Of a DNA stretch of 64,000 nt, positions 61,301 to 64,000 are shown piece after piece. The notes under the pieces were generated by a model, which saw only the letters and a list, made by a program, of their open reading frames with translations, was not told the DNA's origin and made no database searches. The stretch's first letter is position 1, and every line of letters starts with the position of its first letter. The position numbers and the translations under genes are program-made. This stretch comes from Quercus robur (lineage: Eukaryota; Streptophyta; Magnoliopsida; Fagales; Fagaceae): NCBI RefSeq assembly GCF_932294415.1, contig NC_065535.1, positions 82,729,862 to 82,793,861 on the forward strand, read 5' to 3'.

Positions 61301-64000
61301 TGATAAAATTATCATATGTCAAGATATTACTAATGCAGCTCCAATCTGTTTTTTATAGTAATTCATTAAGCTATCTCGTCTTTTATAATGTTTTTGAGGC
61401 AATTTCTTATAAAATTTATTACTAATAGAAAAAGAAAAATAATAGAGGGGCTGAATTCCACACAAAAAAATTGTTTTTGCCAAACCATTCCAACCAAACA
61501 AAAGATCACCAACACTTCTTGGTAGGGCCCGCTGGATTTCAGATACGGATAAAACATAAGTTCCCATTATTGTTTCCTATATCACAATGTGACAAGAAGT
61601 GGTTCATGGACTGATCTACACTTGCAGCTTAAATTTACTAGTGTGAGCCCTGTTCTGATGAGATTATCATATGTCAAGATCTTACCCCAAGCTACTTTCC
61701 AAACGAAGAAAGCGACCCTTCTTGGTTTCTTGGAACGTCAAAAACTCTTCCATGGGAAACTTACAACACTTGGGCCTCTCAATGTCTCATAATAGGAGCA
61801 AAAGTCATCTTCCTCTCCATACTACATGGCAATGACCTGCCTCCACAAAAAGTCATCTTCCCCTCCAAAGCGCCATGACCATTTGGCCAAAAGGGCTTAG
61901 TTGGCTGTGCCCACTTTTCTTACCCCCCCAAGCCTCCACTTGCTGAAATGCATAGAATATTCCAATCCACAAGATGGAATTTAACTTCATCACCCTGCTC
62001 TCTCTGCAAGTTTCATTGTAACCTTTCTTAGTCTATTCGATAGAGATAAGTAGTACATTGAGGGACCCAATAGCATATTTTCTACATAAACTACGGCCAT
62101 GGACATGTGAACTATTTTACAAGGAAAAGGTGTGTTTTGATGTTAATTTAAGGGTTTTTAAGAAACCTCTTATCTGCTAAAGGCCTTTTAATGTTAAGTT
62201 ATATAAGGGTTTTTAAGATATTAAAAAAAGTTAATATAAGGGGTTTTAAGATGTTATTTACATTGTGCTGTAGAATCCAGTTGGAAGTACATCAACTACT
62301 GCCATAGATGTGAATTATTTTACAAGGAAATGTGTGTTTGAATTTTTGTTTATTTAAATTTTTACAGGTTTATGATATGCAATTTGAGTTGAACGAAATA
62401 GAGGCAAGGAGAGAACAATATCCTTCAACAATATCTTTCCTCAACCTGTTAAATGCTCTTATTGCTGAAGAACGAGATGTAAACGATAGAGGGCGTAGGT
62501 ACTGATTGTTGGTTGCTTTTTGTTGTTTTGTATTCTAATATCTTGATCCTTCATATCCACTCTAATATTTGATGATTTCATTTCTTTTTCTGGCAGATTC
62601 ATTGGCATCTTCAGGTTCATATATGATCATGTCTTTGGGCCATTTCCTCACAGAGCCTATGCAGATCCTTGTGAGAAATGGCAATTGGTTGTCGCGTGCC
62701 TTCAGCATTTTCATATGTGAGTATATCTTGTAGTTTCATTTTCAGGTGTTGGCATCTGATTGGGTTTCTTTGTTTCTTATGTATTAGTTACTTAAAAAAA
62801 ATAATTTAAAACGCATTCAACTTATTAACCTCATTATTGTTTTGTAATTGGCATTATCTGATTAGTATTTAAGGCCTGTCCCGGTGTTAAATGTGAAGGT
62901 TTATTTTGATTGACCATCTTCATTCAAATTTTGAACTTCATGGGGTATGATCTTGGAGTTGTTTAGATGGTAGAGAAATTTGAATATCAAGCTGAAATCC
63001 AATGCAGGATACTGAGTATGTACGATATCAAGGATGAGGATATTGACATTGTTGCTGACCTATCTCAGTTTTCGACACCAACCCAACAATCTCCACTTCA
63101 GATGCAGCTTCCTGTCTTGGAGTTGCTGAAAGTATGTGTATTATTGTTTTGTTTGTAAGCTGGCACTATAGATTGAATTTCAAAGCAGCAGCTGCATGAA
63201 AAAGAATCAGTGTGTTATATGAAAAAGAATGCGTTGATTACATGCTGGAATAAAAATCTGGGATTTGATTCACTTAATTAAATATTTAATTATGCCTTAA
63301 TCAACTTGATTATTTTGTCAGTCCTTGTTTAGAATTTTTAAGATTTAGATTTTTTTAAAGAAATATTTTCAAATATAAGTTATTAGCTTTGCCTTTGTTC
63401 TTAATACATACACACACACACACACACATATATGTTAGGTATTTAATTCAGTTTCTGTCTATTTAAACAATTAAAAAAAAAGAATTTATTCTCACTTTGC
63501 AATTACATCATCAAATTTTTTGTTGTTGTACATTTGATTGTTGACTTAAATCATACTACAATTTTCATATATATGCACATACACCATGTAGGATTTCATG
63601 AGTGGCAAAACTGTTTTCCGCAACATCATGGGCATTCTTCTGCCAGGAGTCAATTCCATCATCACTGAGCGGACTAGTCAAATCTATGGGCCACTCTTAG
63701 AGAAGGCTGTGCAACTGTCTTTGGAAATTATAATCCTTGTCTTGGAAAAGGATTTATTTCTTTCTGATTACTGGCGCCCTCTATACCAGGTAAAGATTTT
63801 CAGTATGCTGGAAAGTTCGCTTTGCTTCTTCATAGTAGTTCAGATCATTGTATTTTGACTTCCCCCGCATATTAATCCAAGCTGGCCAAACTTCATATTT
63901 TCTTGTTCTTGATTTTCATTTGCCTGTAAGATTGGAAGGTTTCCCTTTTGGGTTTGCAGTTGAGTTTTCATAATGGTCATTGGTGTGTGTTAAACCTAGT
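37358..64000 (+). CDS. NUP205: Nuclear pore complex protein NUP205, N-terminal part (3' end outside window)
   Basis: Nineteen in-frame GT-AG exons give 836 residues: 37358-37498, 37669-37764, 38092-38166, 38282-38386, 38481-38591, 48393-48552, 50495-50580, 51197-51319, 51409-51636, 55096-55185, 56227-56388, 57183-57299, 57408-57614, 59667-59768, 59911-60042, 62368-62498, 62597-62716, 63008-63131, 63592-63789. The family protein is roughly 1,800 residues or more, so somewhat under half is visible. NUP205 (Nup192 family) is an alpha-helical scaffold of the pore inner ring. Recognisable stretches include [63 protein letters not shown]-like [33 protein letters not shown] and [20 protein letters not shown]. 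The start at 37358 is preferred; an in-frame ATG at 37088 would add an implausible Ser/Leu repeat. No stop or shift breaks the exons. Intron 5 is 9.8 kb through nested insertions. Confidence 0.9.
38820..38834. repeat. Target-site duplication of the L1, left copy
   Basis: TTGTTCCAATGACTT is repeated exactly at 44858-44872. The two copies bracket the L1 and define its ends. Confidence 0.9.
38919..42572 (-). pseudogene. L1 ORF2 (endonuclease, reverse transcriptase, zf-RVT), six stop codons
   Basis: One continuous frame of about 1,218 codons with no frameshift but six internal stops (near 42175, 41530, 41113, 39820, 39583, 39301). Order: AP-endonuclease ([29 protein letters not shown]), reverse transcriptase ([58 protein letters not shown], catalytic LLFADDT), then the zf-RVT region ([32 protein letters not shown]). 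Several stops lie where the family has tryptophan. It cannot make a full protein, but few other defects are visible. Confidence 0.85.
42569..44751 (-). pseudogene. L1 ORF1 (RNA-binding protein), frameshifted
   Basis: The frame can be followed from an ATG at 44751 ([20 protein letters not shown]), then [17 protein letters not shown] and [16 protein letters not shown] at 44644-44400, as in ORF1 proteins of plant L1s. Frame changes occur near 44665, in 44360-44255 and near 43065-43093, and one stop (TAG at about 43815) breaks it. The C-terminal part (43093-42569) is lysine-rich and helical. The stop codon overlaps the ORF2 start as ATGA. Confidence 0.7.
44858..44872. repeat. Target-site duplication of the L1, right copy
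   Basis: TTGTTCCAATGACTT, identical to 38820-38834. Confidence 0.9.
44945..45180. other. Intron 5 segment, possible retroelement 3' end
   Basis: The segment beginning TTTTGATAATCAAGCAGAG and TTTATTATCAAAGAAAACAC looks like the antisense 3' end of a LINE-type element, but no domain or duplication supports it. Confidence 0.25.
45243..45283. repeat. T-run followed directly by G-run
   Basis: About 22 T are followed by about 16 G and then GTGGGGGTGTGTG. Unusual low-complexity DNA that may also mark sequencing or assembly uncertainty. Confidence 0.7.
46627..47995. mobile_element. Non-autonomous hAT element nested in the foldback
   Basis: The ends are CAAGGTAGTCAAA and, inverted, CACTGTAGTCAAA. 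The flanks CTACAAT (46620-46626) and CTATAAT (47996-48002) match with one mismatch. Both subterminal regions have AAGGCG/GGCGCCTT motifs. The foldback's inverted repeat resumes exactly at 47996, which confirms the right border. An L1 fragment sits inside it. Confidence 0.65.
47055..47798 (+). mobile_element. 5'-truncated L1 fragment (zf-RVT and 3' UTR)
   Basis: It encodes [25 protein letters not shown] and [20 protein letters not shown], closely matching ORF2 of the intron-5 L1, then a 3' UTR with CCCCAATGTACTCGG and a poly(A) tail. The ACCTTG after the tail matches the ACCTTG before 47055. It lies inside the hAT element. Confidence 0.8.
48827..49180. mobile_element. Foldback MITE in NUP205 intron 6
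   Basis: The left end GACTAAGGTACACTTTTGGC is matched inverted by GCCAAAAGTGTACTTTAGTC. The arms repeat TTTGGCCC/GATTTTGGCCC motifs. Apart from this and T/A runs, intron 6 (48553-50494) and intron 7 show nothing supported. Confidence 0.65.
51865..52086. repeat. Two tandem copies of a 111-bp unit in intron 9
   Basis: The block beginning TATATTATTTTATATGAATA occurs at 51865 and again at 51976 with a few substitutions. Confidence 0.75.
52280..52640. repeat. Decayed minisatellite in intron 9
   Basis: Irregular copies of a short G/T-rich motif of the type TATTTTGGTCATTT-AAGGTTT recur every 25-40 bp. The copies are too diverged for a clean period. Confidence 0.45.
52860..53140 (+). mobile_element. 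L1 3'-end fragment
   Basis: It encodes [17 protein letters not shown] and LYEWMAVLS, matching the end of L1 ORF2 ([15 protein letters not shown]...LFEWS), then a 3' UTR and A-rich end. Confidence 0.6.
53170..53795 (+). mobile_element. L1 3'-end fragment
   Basis: It encodes [39 protein letters not shown] and downstream pieces of the same zf-RVT region, then a 3' UTR and poly(A) near 53805. Confidence 0.75.
53941..54360 (-). mobile_element. L1 3'-end fragment, minus strand
   Basis: The T run at 53941 followed by GGATAAGTAATGAATATTTA is the antisense 3' tail. The minus strand at about 54240-54170 encodes MVPACLM and [12 protein letters not shown], the conserved C-terminal ORF2 stretch ([20 protein letters not shown]). 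Confidence 0.6.
54600..54865 (+). mobile_element. RTE-like LINE C-terminal fragment
   Basis: The text around 54667-54715 encodes HLGWFGHV and AINALV, a decayed form of the RWFGHV.RR..NAPVRR signature near the end of a plant LINE polyprotein (RTE clade, I believe). The same signature is at 57790-57860. Too short for firm classification. Confidence 0.4.
55440..55470. repeat. GATGAC microsatellite in intron 10
   Basis: A short run of GATGAT/GATGAC hexamers. Intron 10 (55186-56226) also has an AT/AC microsatellite (about 55211-55232); otherwise nothing is recognised. Confidence 0.6.
56517..56626 (+). mobile_element. tRNA-derived SINE in NUP205 intron 11
   Basis: The A-box TAGCTCAATTGGTAAAG is at about 56533 and a decayed B-box (AGTTGAAATTC) at about 56591, followed by a short A tail. 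An exact 16-bp duplication GTTCTAATTGGAAATT flanks it (56501-56516 and 56627-56642). Confidence 0.8.
57760..58010 (+). mobile_element. RTE-like LINE C-terminal fragment
   Basis: The plus strand encodes [24 protein letters not shown] and [10 protein letters not shown]-like text with shifts, resembling the C-terminal end of plant RTE-type LINE proteins, then the 3' piece PKNLELRL-like. It is decayed and short. Confidence 0.45.
58386..58829. mobile_element. Foldback MITE with repeated CCCTAAACTATGA motifs
   Basis: The left arm has repeated CCTCCCTAAACTATGA and GAATGCACACTTA motifs; the right arm has the inverse (CATAGTTTAGGGGGGTAAG). The right end was hit by an L1 fragment whose duplication uses its last 15 bases. 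Confidence 0.7.
58830..59400 (+). mobile_element. 5'-truncated L1 fragment with exact target duplication
   Basis: It encodes [31 protein letters not shown] and [17 protein letters not shown] of the L1 zf-RVT end, then a 3' UTR and an A-run. TGTAATTTTCCCTTT is present at 58815-58829 and 59401-59415. The sequence is more diverged from the intron-5 L1 than the 47055 fragment, so it is another subfamily. Confidence 0.8.
60146..60415 (-). mobile_element. Possible LINE 3' end, minus strand
   Basis: The stretch AAAGAATTTTATTGAGAATG looks like the antisense tail of a LINE. No protein motif was found, so the call rests on tail shape only. Confidence 0.3.
60420..61095 (+). mobile_element. L1 3'-end fragment in intron 15
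   Basis: The plus strand can be read with shifts as [20 protein letters not shown], then [25 protein letters not shown] and [11 protein letters not shown], the L1 zf-RVT region. It ends in a 3' UTR and an A-run at about 61078-61091. Confidence 0.65.
61096..62050 (-). mobile_element. L1 fragments, minus strand, partly in tandem
   Basis: The minus strand encodes [20 protein letters not shown] at about 61300-61240. The block GGGTTGAATTCCACACAAAA with its surroundings occurs at about 61099 and 61447, and the preceding TTTTTTATAG...AGCTATCTCGTCTTTT block occurs at about 60990 and 61350, so a segment of about 350 bp was duplicated. The part at 61640-62020 continues L1-like text read leftward. Confidence 0.5.
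63408..63432. repeat. AC/AT microsatellite in intron 18
   Basis: A run of ACACAC changes to ATATAT. The rest of intron 18 shows nothing supported, and 63790 to the edge is intron 19 as far as can be seen. Confidence 0.6.

Noticed and set aside
63950-64000. A further NUP205 exon after TTTGCAG near the right edge
   Set aside because: The sequence after the putative acceptor does not encode the residues expected after RPLYQ in the family; it is probably still intron.

Overview
The window is nuclear DNA of a higher plant, most likely a woody eudicot (a Fagales-type tree is my guess from overall character; the sequence alone does not prove it). Introns have GT-AG borders, intergenic DNA is very AT-rich, and plant-specific genes sit among plant transposons (hAT, Mutator-like, Helitron, L1 and RTE LINEs, tRNA-derived SINEs, Ty1-copia). 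No CRISPR array, operon or prokaryotic feature is present.

Four intact or partly visible protein genes and one gene relic are supported. (1) 6091-8774 (+): a four-exon GT14 beta-glucuronosyltransferase (GlcAT14 type, arabinogalactan-protein glycosylation in the Golgi). (2) 15463-17082 (-): an intronless PLS-class, E-type pentatricopeptide repeat protein, expected to act on organellar RNA. (3) 20655-22151 (-): a five-exon NADPH-dependent 2-alkenal/double-bond reductase of the MDR family; a decayed partial paralogue lies at 32527-33350 on the same strand. (4) 37358 to the right edge (+): the first 19 coding exons (836 codons) of the nuclear pore scaffold protein NUP205, which continues beyond the window.

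Region by region. 1-5800 is a patchwork of DNA transposons: a hAT MITE, a SINE, two nested Mutator-type MITEs, a minus-strand Helitron relic and a well-delimited Helitron (2857-4550). 8850-15080 holds hAT pieces, a 1.68-kb Mutator-like element with perfect 9-bp target duplication, and a duplicated (partly inverted) copy of the DNA just downstream of the glucuronosyltransferase. 17.9-19.6 kb is a Ty1-copia relic. 22117-24244 is a five-unit tandem array derived from the reductase promoter and first 12 codons. 24.7-26.5 kb is a decayed LINE. 26.5-37 kb is mostly foldback MITEs, another Helitron relic and unrecognised DNA.

37-64 kb is NUP205. Its introns are strongly inflated by insertions: a nearly full-length 6-kb L1 LINE in antisense orientation in intron 5 (38835-44857, 15-bp target duplication), a three-layer nested insertion (foldback element, then hAT, then L1 fragment), at least six further L1 3' fragments, two RTE-like fragments, a SINE and two foldback MITEs. 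The genes do not form a pathway; they are unrelated neighbours. The most distinctive signals are the reductase promoter array, with a MITE a few bases upstream of the TATA box in three of five units, and the L1 copy whose ORF2 stays in one frame and is broken only by stop codons, mostly at tryptophan positions.
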